Below, piece by piece: positions 1 to 6,485 of a stretch of 7,922 bases of DNA. The translations under genes and the position numbers were made by a program. This DNA comes from an uncultured Achromobacter sp. (GTDB lineage: Bacteria; Pseudomonadota; Gammaproteobacteria; Burkholderiales; Burkholderiaceae_B). The notes beneath the pieces were generated by a model. That model was given only the letters and a program-made list of their open reading frames with translations. It was not told the origin of the DNA and did no database searches. The stretch is taken from NCBI GenBank assembly GCA_913775005.1, contig CAJYKY010000409.1, forward strand, positions 1 through 7,922. Reading direction: 5' to 3'. How positions within the stretch are numbered: position 1 is the stretch's first letter; each line of letters begins with the position of its first letter.

Positions 1-438
1 CTGCTGATGGGGCTGGCTGCGCTCGCCTATGCGTTGTACGGCGTGTTGCTGCGGCGCTGGGGCCTGCCGGTGGGGCCATGGCAGTCGCTGTATGTGCAGG
101 TGGCGTTCGGCGTGCTGTTCCAGTTGCCGGCCTTCCTGATGGCGGCGCCTTCGCCGCTCAATGCCGATAACGTGCCGCTGGTGCTGTATGCCGCCATCTT
201 CCCTTCGCTGTTCGCGCCTTTCCTGTGGATGCAGGGCGTCAAGCATCTGGGACCGAATCGGGCCAGTATCTTCCTGAACCTGATGCCGGTCTGCACGGTG
301 GCTATCGCCGCCATCTTCCTGGATGAAAAGCCGCATCTGTTCCATATCGTGGGCGGCGCGCTGGCCCTGGCGGGCGTGATGCTGGCGCAGATGCGCACGC
401 CGCGCCTGGGGTTTCCGGTAGCCAAGACGGGCGATTGA
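1..438 (+). CDS. EamA/DMT-family membrane transporter, C-terminal part
   Basis: This is the 3' end of a gene whose start lies before the window; 145 codons are visible and the reading frame is open from base 1. The protein is very hydrophobic and contains about five membrane segments: around visible residues 3-17, 30-48, 56-80, 87-104 and 116-130. The small loop containing LGPNRASIFLNLMPV followed by a helix with an FLDEKP turn is typical of the second EamA repeat in the drug/metabolite transporter superfamily (inner-membrane exporters of about 300 residues with ten helices). The visible part therefore corresponds to roughly the last half. The substrate cannot be told from the sequence. The last codons (Lys-Thr-Gly-Asp-stop) are the first part of a 33-bp tandem repeat that continues downstream. 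No U-tract terminator follows, although the repeat forms GC hairpins. Confidence 0.88.
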   Translation: MLMGLAALAYALYGVLLRRWGLPVGPWQSLYVQVAFGVLFQLPAFLMAAPSPLNADNVPLVLYAAIFPSLFAPFLWMQGVKHLGPNRASIFLNLMPVCTVAIAAIFLDEKPHLFHIVGGALALAGVMLAQMRTPRLGFPVAKTGD

Positions 439-499
439 TCGGGATGTCCCGCCCTCAAGACGGGCGATTGATCGGGATGTCCCGCCCTCAAGACGGGCG
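424..499. repeat. 33-bp tandem repeat, 2.3 copies, spanning a stop codon
   Basis: Two identical 33-bp units (424-456 and 457-489) are followed by the first 10 bases of a third (490-499). The unit begins AAGACGGGCGATTGATCGGG and ends CCCGCCCTC. The first copy supplies the last four codons and the TGA of the transporter gene. Because 33 is a multiple of three, the second copy repeats the same in-frame TGA at 469-471. Each junction can fold: CGCCC/GGGCG at 450-466 and CCGCCC/GGGCGG at 482-500, both with a 7-nt loop. These hairpins lack a U-run, so their role in termination is unproven. Confidence 0.93.
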
Positions 500-548
500 G
501 TTGTGGGGGCGGTTCCGTCCCTGACGCACGCCGGTCAGGGTTCCGGCC

Positions 549-554
549 TACAAT
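549..554 (+). promoter_or_regulatory. Candidate -10 box for ettA
   Basis: TACAAT matches the sigma-70 -10 consensus at five of six positions and lies 37 nt before the ettA start, after the repeat and the end of the transporter gene. No good -35 hexamer sits at 16-18 nt upstream; CTGACG at 521-526 is too far (22 nt). The assignment rests on the -10 box and its position only. Confidence 0.4.
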
Positions 555-591
555 CGACGATTCATCCGCTTTCTTTCTTCTATACGAGCCC

Positions 592-2265
<1,674 letters not shown>

Positions 2266-2295
2266 GGCTTTACGCCTGGCATCACGCTACCGAGC

Positions 2296-2325
2296 AAATC
2301 CCGGCCTGAGCGCCGGGATTTTTTT
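2296..2325 (+). terminator. Intrinsic terminator of ettA
   Basis: A perfect 10-bp stem, AAATCCCGGC (2296-2305) with GCCGGGATTT (2312-2321), has a 6-nt loop CTGAGC and runs into a T tract through 2325. It lies 30 nt after the ettA stop and separates ettA from the vapBC promoter region. Confidence 0.93.
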
Positions 2326-2382
2326 CAAATGATAGAATCAAAAGTTGCATCAAATGATGTAGATATTGGTTCTACTTTATAC
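2325..2382 (+). promoter_or_regulatory. AT-rich vapBC promoter/operator region (candidate)
   Basis: This stretch is much more AT-rich than its surroundings. It holds a direct repeat TCAAATGAT (2325-2333 and 2350-2358, 25 bp apart) and three short inverted repeats: TGAT-AGA-ATCA (2330-2340), CATCA-AA-TGATG (2348-2359) and GTAGA-N7-TCTAC (2359-2375). Ribbon-helix-helix VapB proteins, alone or in complex with VapC, normally bind such palindromes to repress their own operon. TAGAAT at 2333-2338 is the best -10-like box, but its -35 would fall inside the ettA terminator and is poor, so the exact promoter is uncertain. Confidence 0.45.
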
Positions 2383-2394
2383 AGGAGTCGCACC

Positions 2395-2604
2395 ATGCGT
2401 ACCACGGTAACGCTCGACGACGAGTTGCTGGACAAGGCGCGAAGCTACACGGGTATCCAGGAAACCTCGGCGCTGGTGCAGCAAGCGCTCATCAATCTCG
2501 TGCAAAGAGAAGCGGCAAAGCGGTTGGCCAAATTGGGCGGCAGTTCACCAAAATTGCAACCGGCCTCCCGGCGTCGCCAGGAGGCGTCCGATGATCTTGG
2601 TTGA
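2395..2604 (+). CDS. vapB: VapB-type antitoxin (ribbon-helix-helix)
   Basis: This is a 69-residue protein. The N-terminal MRTTVTLDDELLDKA segment gives the beta strand and first helix of a ribbon-helix-helix DNA-binding fold, and the SALVQQALINLVQREAAKRL segment (about residues 25-44) gives the second helix. This is the VapB_antitoxin pattern. The charged C-terminal tail (roughly 45-69) would wrap the toxin and block its active site. I chose the ATG at 2395 because AGGAG (2383-2387) lies 7 nt before it and because homologues begin at the strand. An in-frame ATG at 2329 would sit just after the T tract of the ettA terminator, has no Shine-Dalgarno and would add unrelated residues. The gene overlaps vapC by 14 nt, the usual coupling for this antitoxin-first operon. 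The likely role is toxin neutralisation and operon autorepression. Confidence 0.88.
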   Translation: MRTTVTLDDELLDKARSYTGIQETSALVQQALINLVQREAAKRLAKLGGSSPKLQPASRRRQEASDDLG

Positions 2605-2971
2605 CACGTCGGTCTGGGTTGATCATCTGGGGGCAGTGGGTGAGCCACGGTTGAAACAGCTGCTCGACAACGAATCTGTGTTGATGCATCCCTACATCAT
2701 CGGAGAGCTGGCGCTGGGCGCGCTGGGCAAACGTGAGATGGTGCTCGGCGCCATGGCGCTGTTGCCGCAAGCCGTCCGGGCAAGCGACGACGAAGCCATG
2801 CATCTCTTGCATGCGGAAAAATTGTTCGGCAAAGGCATTGGGTACGTTGACTTGCACCTTCTGGCTTCAACACGACTCACGCCAGGTGCGTTGTTGTGGA
2901 CCAAGGACAAGCGGCTTCGCTCCGTGGCAGCCTCACTGAATCTGGCTGTTGACCCACCGCGATATCATTGA
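2591..2971 (+). CDS. vapC: VapC-type PIN-domain ribonuclease toxin
   Basis: The 126-residue protein has the usual single PIN-domain toxin length. The acidic metal-binding residues are all present: Asp5 in MILVDTSVWVDHL, Glu39 in YIIGELALG, Asp87 in GIGYVDLHLLAS and Asp106 in LLWTKDKRL. An intact set predicts an active Mg2+-dependent endoribonuclease; known VapC toxins cut initiator tRNA, other tRNAs or the rRNA sarcin-ricin loop, but the target here cannot be read from the sequence. The ATG at 2591 is preceded by AGGAGG (2579-2584) lying inside vapB, giving translational coupling to the antitoxin. No terminator follows before the hydrolase gene 39 nt downstream, so read-through is possible. 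Confidence 0.92.
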   Translation: MILVDTSVWVDHLGAVGEPRLKQLLDNESVLMHPYIIGELALGALGKREMVLGAMALLPQAVRASDDEAMHLLHAEKLFGKGIGYVDLHLLASTRLTPGALLWTKDKRLRSVAASLNLAVDPPRYH

Positions 2972-3010
2972 AAACGACATCGGCGTAGTGCGCCGCCAGG
3001 AGAATTCACC

Positions 3011-3544
3011 ATGCTGCTGCAAGCGTCCGACTCCACCTTTCTGATCGTCGACATGCAGGGCCGCCTGATGCCCGTCATCCACGACAACGAGGCCGTGCTC
3101 AACACCGCGCACAAGCTCGCGCAAGCGGCGCAGCTGCTGGACGTGCCGGTCATCGCCACCGAACACCACAGCAAGATGCTGGGCGTTACCGTGGACCCGC
3201 TGCGCGAGATCGTGCAGCACACGTTTCAGAAGATGCATTTTTCTTCCGCGCTGGAGCCCGGGTTTGAAGCCTGGTTGCCGGCGGCGCGCAAGACCATTGT
3301 GGTGGCCGGGTGCGAGGCGCACATCTGCGTGCTGCAAACCGTGATCGGGCTGATGGATCTGGGCTACAAGGCCGTGCTGGTGCCTGACGCGGCGGGTTCG
3401 CGCAAGCCCGCCGACCACCACGCCGCGTTGCGTCGAGCGCGCGCACATGGTGCGGAAATCGTCACGTCAGAAATGGCCATATTTGAGTGGATGCAGACTT
3501 GCGAGCATCCGCGCTTCCGGGACGTGTTACGTCTGGTCAAATAG
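3011..3544 (+). CDS. Isochorismatase-superfamily cysteine hydrolase
   Basis: The 177-residue protein is a complete single-domain hydrolase. The expected catalytic triad is visible: Asp14 in TFLIVDMQGRL, Lys74 in HTFQKMHFS and the nucleophile Cys106 in VVAGCEAHICVLQT. The VIATEHHSKMLG segment (about 48-58) takes the place of the TEQYPKGLG motif of YcaC/ISOC1-like members. The superfamily cleaves amide or enol-ether type substrates (nicotinamide, N-carbamoyl compounds, isochorismate), and the substrate here is unknown. There is no signal peptide, so the enzyme is cytoplasmic. AGGAG at 2998-3002 sits 8 nt before the ATG. It begins 39 nt after vapC in the same direction, so it may share a transcript, but its GC content resembles the host core and there is no known functional link to VapBC. 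Confidence 0.9.
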   Translation: MLLQASDSTFLIVDMQGRLMPVIHDNEAVLNTAHKLAQAAQLLDVPVIATEHHSKMLGVTVDPLREIVQHTFQKMHFSSALEPGFEAWLPAARKTIVVAGCEAHICVLQTVIGLMDLGYKAVLVPDAAGSRKPADHHAALRRARAHGAEIVTSEMAIFEWMQTCEHPRFRDVLRLVK

Positions 3545-3595
3545 CAACTGGGTGCTGCAACACAATCCCCGGTGATGCAAGGATTCCTTCGTCCT

Positions 3596-3601
3596 TTGAC
3601 A
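3596..3601 (+). promoter_or_regulatory. Isolated consensus -35 hexamer upstream of the lipoprotein gene
   Basis: TTGACA here is a perfect -35 match in the 188-nt gap between the hydrolase and the lipoprotein gene. No acceptable -10 lies 15-19 nt downstream (the 17-nt position reads TCACAC). CTAAAC at 3658-3663 loosely resembles a sigma-S-type -10 and would fit an osmotically or stationary-phase induced gene, but both assignments are weak. I see nothing else definite in this gap. Confidence 0.2.
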
Positions 3602-3732
3602 CAATTCCTGGGCAAACCTCACACCGCTTGCCACGATTGTTTGAGATCCTGAAGCTTCTAAACCCAGATGGGGAACGCGCGCTCGCAGCAGTTCACGGTG
3701 CGGGCCCCGGGTAAAAGAATAGGAGCCTCATC

Positions 3733-3957
3733 ATGAAAATCGCATCTCTTTCCAAAATCTGTGTCGCCGTGGCGATGACCGCTGCAATGGCTGGCTGCTC
3801 GTCCTGGGACGGCATGAGCCATCGTCAAAAGAGCACGGTGGGCGGGGCCGCACTGGGCGGCGTCGCGGGCGCCGTGATCACCAACGGCGGCGTGCTGGGT
3901 ACGGTGGGTGGAGCGGCGATCGGCGGCGTGATCGGCGATCAGGTCGGCAAGCACTGA
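3733..3957 (+). CDS. osmB: OsmB-like glycine-zipper lipoprotein
   Basis: This is a 74-residue lipoprotein precursor. Residues 1-21 form a signal peptide with a lipobox ending in MAG and the acylated Cys22. The mature part is about 52 residues, beginning CSSWDGMSHRQKS, and is followed by a glycine-zipper segment (about 37-70) rich in GG-x-A and GG-x-G steps, split by an ITNGGVLGT turn and ending GDQVGKH. The layout and many positions match E. coli OsmB as I recall it, including the CSNW start, the TDGSTLGTLGG turn and the GHQVGK end. OsmB is an osmotically and stationary-phase induced outer-membrane lipoprotein of poorly defined function. AGGAG at 3721-3725 lies 7 nt before the ATG. The gene stands alone and ends before a strong terminator. 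It could also be labelled simply as a glycine-zipper 2TM protein. Confidence 0.82.
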   Translation: MKIASLSKICVAVAMTAAMAGCSSWDGMSHRQKSTVGGAALGGVAGAVITNGGVLGTVGGAAIGGVIGDQVGKH

Positions 3958-3990
3958 TCAGGCTCGCGTCCAGCGCCGTCCTGAACGGCA

Positions 3991-4018
3991 AAACGCCCGG
4001 CATGCCGGGCGTTTTTTT
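3991..4018 (+). terminator. Palindromic terminator between osmB and minE
   Basis: The stem AAACGCCCGG (3991-4000) pairs perfectly with CCGGGCGTTT (4005-4014), with CATG between, so the whole 24 bases are a DNA palindrome. Seven Ts (4012-4018) follow on the plus strand, making a strong terminator for osmB. On the minus strand the hairpin is followed by only four Ts, so it may also stop, less strongly, transcripts arriving from minE. The two genes converge on it. Confidence 0.92.
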
Positions 4019-4040
4019 ATGCGCAATGATCTGAACGGCG

Positions 4041-4059
4041 CGCGCCGGAAGCCGGCGCG
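4041..4059 (-). other. GC-rich hairpin just after minE
   Basis: CGCGCCGG (4041-4048) and CCGGCGCG (4052-4059) form an 8-bp stem with a 3-nt loop, 11 nt past the minE stop. It has no U-run. It could protect the 3' end of the min transcript or act with the palindromic terminator beyond it. Confidence 0.5.
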
Positions 4060-4070
4060 GCCAGACCGCA

Positions 4071-4328
4071 TCACGTTTCGTTCTGCGGCATCTCGATCTT
4101 CACTTCCAACACTTCCAGCGTGTCCTGGCGTTCCAGGTGCACCTTGATGTCTTCAGGGTTGATCTTCACGTATTTCGAGATCACCGCGATGAGTTCCTGC
4201 TGCAACTGCGGCAGGTAGTCGGGCGAGTCGCCACGGCCCCGCTCGTGGGCCAGGATGATCTGCAACCGTTCCTTGGCGACGGAGGCGGATGTTTTCTTTT
4301 GACCAAGCAGAAACGACAGGAAGGACAT
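4071..4328 (-). CDS. minE: Cell division topological specificity factor MinE
   Basis: The 85-residue protein is the normal MinE size. The N-terminal MSFLSFLLGQKK is the amphipathic membrane-targeting segment. The stretch VAKERLQIILAHERG (about 17-31) is the MinD-binding, conformation-switching region. Residues from about 35 onward (SPDYLPQLQQELIAVISKYV and the following strand) form the dimerising topological-specificity domain. MinE stimulates the MinD ATPase at the membrane and drives the pole-to-pole oscillation that keeps MinC away from midcell. The gene starts 3 nt after the minD stop, with GGAGG (4339-4343, minus strand) located in the end of minD, so translation of the two is coupled. 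It is the last gene of the minCDE group and is followed by hairpins and the convergent terminator. Confidence 0.97.
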   Translation of the reverse strand: MSFLSFLLGQKKTSASVAKERLQIILAHERGRGDSPDYLPQLQQELIAVISKYVKINPEDIKVHLERQDTLEVLEVKIEMPQNET

Positions 4329-4331
4329 TGC

Positions 4332-5147
4332 TTACTTGCCTCCGAACAGGCGTTTCAGGAAACCCGGCTTTTCGTAATCGGTAAAGCGCAGGGCCTTGTC
4401 TTCGCCAAGGTAGCGGGCGACGACGTCCTTATAGGCTTCGGAGACGTCCGTGTCTTTCAGGTGGATCGCGGGCAGGCCTTGGTTAGACGCTTGCAGCACG
4501 GCTTCCGATTCGGGAATGACGCCGATCAGCTTGATGCGCAGGATGTCTTCAATGTCGCCCAGCGACAGCATTTCGCCATCGACCACGCGCTTGGGGTTGT
4601 AGCGCGTGAGCAGCAGGAATTCCTTGACCGGCTCACCGCCATCGACGGCACGCTTGGACTTGGCTGCAAGAATGCCCAGGATGCGGTCGGAGTCGCGCAC
4701 CGACGAGACTTCGGGGTTCGTCACCACGAGTGCGTCGTCAGCGAAGTAGGCGGCCATCAGCGCGCCCGTTTCGATACCGGCGGGCGAATCGCAGATGATG
4801 TATTCGAAGCCCATTTCCTTCAGGTCATTGATGACCTTTTCCACGCCTTCCTGCGTCAGCGCGTCTTTGTCGCGCGTTTGCGAGGCGGGCAGGATGAACA
4901 GGTTTTCAAGCTGCTTGTCCTTGATCAACGCCTGCTTGAGGGTGGCTTCGCCTTGGATCACATTGACGAAGTCGTACACCACGCGACGCTCGCAGCCCAT
5001 GATGAGGTCGAGATTGCGCAGGCCGACATCGAAGTCGATGACAGCGGTCTTGTGGCCCCGCATCGCGAGGCCCGCGGAAAAACTGGCGCTCGTCGTGGTC
5101 TTACCCACGCCGCCTTTGCCGGAAGTCACCACAACAATGCGTGTCAT
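4332..5147 (-). CDS. minD: Septum site-determining protein MinD (ParA-like ATPase)
   Basis: With the chosen start the protein has 271 residues, against 270 in E. coli. It begins MTRIVVVTSGKGGVGKTT, the deviant Walker A of the MinD/ParA family, with signature Lys11 and Lys16. Asp38 and Asp40 lie in VIDFDVGLRN, and CDSPAGIETGA is the switch II/Walker B region. The C-terminal KPGFLKRLFGGK is the amphipathic helix that anchors ATP-bound MinD dimers to the inner membrane. MinD recruits MinC to block FtsZ polymerisation and is released by MinE. A TTG start at 5156 would add three residues, but it lies only about 1 nt from the AAGGG ribosome site; the ATG at 5147 lies 10 nt from it and matches the family N-terminus. 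Confidence 0.97.
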   Translation of the reverse strand: MTRIVVVTSGKGGVGKTTTSASFSAGLAMRGHKTAVIDFDVGLRNLDLIMGCERRVVYDFVNVIQGEATLKQALIKDKQLENLFILPASQTRDKDALTQEGVEKVINDLKEMGFEYIICDSPAGIETGALMAAYFADDALVVTNPEVSSVRDSDRILGILAAKSKRAVDGGEPVKEFLLLTRYNPKRVVDGEMLSLGDIEDILRIKLIGVIPESEAVLQASNQGLPAIHLKDTDVSEAYKDVVARYLGEDKALRFTDYEKPGFLKRLFGGK

Positions 5148-5157
5148 GACGATCAAA

Positions 5158-5162
5158 CCCTT
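5158..5162 (-). promoter_or_regulatory. Ribosome binding site deciding the minD start
   Basis: On the minus strand AAGGG lies 10 nt upstream of the ATG at 5147. It almost abuts the in-frame TTG ending at 5156, which argues against that longer start. Confidence 0.6.
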
Positions 5163-5192
5163 ATGTTCGAGAAAATCGCGTTATCGTAAAGC

Positions 5193-5218
5193 AAAAAGCC
5201 CATGTAAGGCTTCTTACA
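5193..5218 (-). promoter_or_regulatory. Two mutually exclusive hairpins before minD (attenuator-like)
   Basis: Read on the minus strand, TGTAAG (5218-5213) can pair with CTTACA (5208-5203) around an AAGC loop. Alternatively AAGAAGCC (5215-5208) can pair with GGCTTTTT (5200-5193) around a 7-nt loop, with one G-U pair; this resembles a weak terminator in which the U-run is part of the stem. The two structures share bases and cannot coexist. The pair lies about 45-70 nt before the minD start. The fold is seen in the sequence, whereas a regulatory role is inference. Confidence 0.35.
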
Positions 5219-5247
5219 GAATGTGTTGAGTCGTGCCGGCCCGCTCG

Positions 5248-5358
5248 GCAAGCTCGTGAAACGAGCGCAGCGTGGGGCCCGTCTTGCCGCCGGGCCGCCC
5301 CAAGGCAAGCGCGCCCCCTCGGGGGGCAGCAAGCTCGTGAAACGAGCGCAGCGTGGGG
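5248..5358. repeat. Composite GC-rich hairpin repeat between minC and minD
   Basis: Two identical 30-bp copies (5248-5277 and 5329-5358, 81 bp apart) flank a 51-bp GC-rich core. Each copy contains the hairpin GCTCGT-GAA-ACGAGC (5252-5266 and 5333-5347). The core adds CTTGCC/GGCAAG (5283-5288 with 5304-5309) and GCCCCC-TCG-GGGGGC (5313-5327). The arrangement resembles intergenic repeats I recall as abundant in Achromobacter and Bordetella genomes; I cannot confirm copy number here. It fills most of the minC-minD spacer and would be transcribed if the min genes form one operon. Confidence 0.82.
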
Positions 5359-5369
5359 GCTTTCACCTT

Positions 5370-6311
5370 TTAGCTTTTGAGGGCTTCTATGCGCAACGTG
5401 TCGCCATCCAGGCGAACCAGCGCCGGCTGGTTGTGCAGCGTGCGATCGAGCTTGTCTTCGACCACGCGGTACACGCCCGCCACCGCCAGCAGTTCCGCAT
5501 CCAGATGCGTGGTGAAGATGCGCGCGGACGTATCGCCGCGCGCCCCCGCCATCGCCTTGCCGCGCAACGGCCCGTACACGTGCACGTTGCCATCGGCAAT
5601 CACTTCCGCCCCCTGGCTGACCATGCCGATCACCACCAGGTCCGTGTGCCGTGCATACACGCGCTGCCCGGAACGCAAGGGCTTGGTGATGACAAGCGCA
5701 GACGAAGAATGCGGCGTGGCTTGCGTCGGCGTGGCGGCAGACGTGGTGCTGCTGGCTTCGCGCGCGGGCATCGGCTCGGCGGAATCGGCCTGAGCGGGCT
5801 TGTCTGCGCTGGCGGCGTCTTCGGCACCGACGGCTTTCGCAGCAACGCCTTTGGCAACATCTTTCGACGGCGTGTCTGCCGTGGCGGCCGACGTATCGGT
5901 CGGCGCAGGCGCCGTTTCGATGGCGGCGGCCGGCACCGACGGCACAGGCGTTGCCACATCGTTCGGCGGCGCGGTATCGACCACCGGGGCAGGACGCGCC
6001 GGCGGCGTAGACAGTTCCACCGGCGTCAAGCCGGCTTCGCGCGCGGCCTTCAGGTTGTCGCCTTCGGCCACCACGCCAATCGGGGGCAGGTTATGTTCGC
6101 GCAGCGCGTCGACCAGCGCCGCCCAGTCGATCTTTTCATCGACGCGGCTGGCGTCGATGACCACGGGTTCGTTCTCGAAGAAGCTGCCCGCATCCGCCAT
6201 GCGCTTGGCCAGCGCGGCGGTGAGGCGTTCAGGGTCTGCGCTGTGCAGAACCACCCGGATGGCATACAGGGTGGCGCTCTTGAAGTCCAGGGCTAGGGAT
6301 TCAGTGTTCAT
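5370..6311 (-). CDS. minC: Septum site-determining protein MinC with an extended linker
   Basis: The 313-residue protein is clearly longer than E. coli MinC (231). Residues 1 to about 100 form the N-terminal FtsZ-antagonising domain (start LALDFKSATLYAIRVVLHS, then SFFENEPVVIDASRV). Residues from about 202 to the end form the beta-helical C-terminal domain that dimerises and binds MinD (SGQRVYARHTDLVVIGMVSQGAEV, then GNVHVYGPLRGKAMAGARGD). Between them lie about 100 residues rich in Ala, Pro, Thr, Ser and Asp, probably disordered; the E. coli linker is only about 10-20 residues. The frame is uninterrupted. The start gives the expected N-terminus but its Shine-Dalgarno is weak. minC follows the glnS terminator in the same direction, so it needs its own promoter, and it is 222 nt from minD. 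The linker is unlikely to be an assembly error, since its codon bias resembles that of the rest of the gene. Confidence 0.95.
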   Translation of the reverse strand: MNTESLALDFKSATLYAIRVVLHSADPERLTAALAKRMADAGSFFENEPVVIDASRVDEKIDWAALVDALREHNLPPIGVVAEGDNLKAAREAGLTPVELSTPPARPAPVVDTAPPNDVATPVPSVPAAAIETAPAPTDTSAATADTPSKDVAKGVAAKAVGAEDAASADKPAQADSAEPMPAREASSTTSAATPTQATPHSSSALVITKPLRSGQRVYARHTDLVVIGMVSQGAEVIADGNVHVYGPLRGKAMAGARGDTSARIFTTHLDAELLAVAGVYRVVEDKLDRTLHNQPALVRLDGDTLRIEALKS

Positions 6312-6379
6312 CTTGATTGGGGCTGCGGTTTGCGACGCCCGGAAAATGGCGTGCGGTAACCGGCTGCGGGATGTCGGGC

Positions 6380-6385
6380 ATGATA
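6380..6385 (-). promoter_or_regulatory. Possible -10 box for minC
   Basis: On the minus strand TATCAT is a five-of-six match to the -10 consensus, 68 nt before the minC start and after the glnS terminator. No recognisable -35 lies 17 nt upstream, which is a run of GC-rich sequence, so support is weak. Confidence 0.25.
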
Positions 6386-6423
6386 ACCCGCCCCGCAGTG
6401 GGGGGCGAGGGGGACAGCCGCGA

Positions 6424-6448
6424 AAGAAAAAGCGCCCGAAGGCGCTTT
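6424..6448 (-). terminator. Intrinsic terminator of glnS with a UUCG tetraloop
   Basis: On the minus strand AAAGCGCC (6448-6441) and GGCGCTTT (6436-6429) form a perfect 8-bp stem closed by the extra-stable TTCG loop. It is followed by a T-rich tract (TTTTTCTT, counted from within the stem end). It lies about 37 nt after the glnS stop and separates glnS from minC. Confidence 0.93.
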
Positions 6449-6485
6449 ATTCCGTGTTATGCACGCGTGGGAAAGGTGAGCCGGC

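Noticed and set aside
424..499. CRISPR-like array
   Set aside because: The copies are directly adjacent with no spacers between them and there are no cas genes in the window, so it is a plain tandem repeat.
2329..2394. Longer vapB start at 2329
   Set aside because: No Shine-Dalgarno is present, it overlaps the terminator tail and operator region, and the added residues do not match the family; the ATG at 2395 has a good AGGAG.
3545..3732. Small gene or RNA in the gap before osmB
   Set aside because: The only frame here (3487-3714) starts inside the hydrolase gene and resembles no protein. Short palindromes such as AAGGATTCCTT (3580-3590) and GAAGCTTC (3651-3658) are too small to support a structured RNA.
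4137..5189. A 350-codon plus-strand open frame opposite minE and minD
   Set aside because: It is antisense to two certain genes and has the composition of a shadow frame.
5248..5358. Insertion sequence or MITE with target duplication
   Set aside because: There is no transposase, no terminal inverted repeat spanning the unit and no clear target-site duplication; the two end copies are direct, not inverted.
5223..6296. A 357-codon plus-strand open frame, Arg/Gly/His-rich, opposite minC
   Set aside because: It runs through the intergenic repeat and antisense to minC; the Arg-rich low-complexity product is the complement of the Ala/Pro linker codons.
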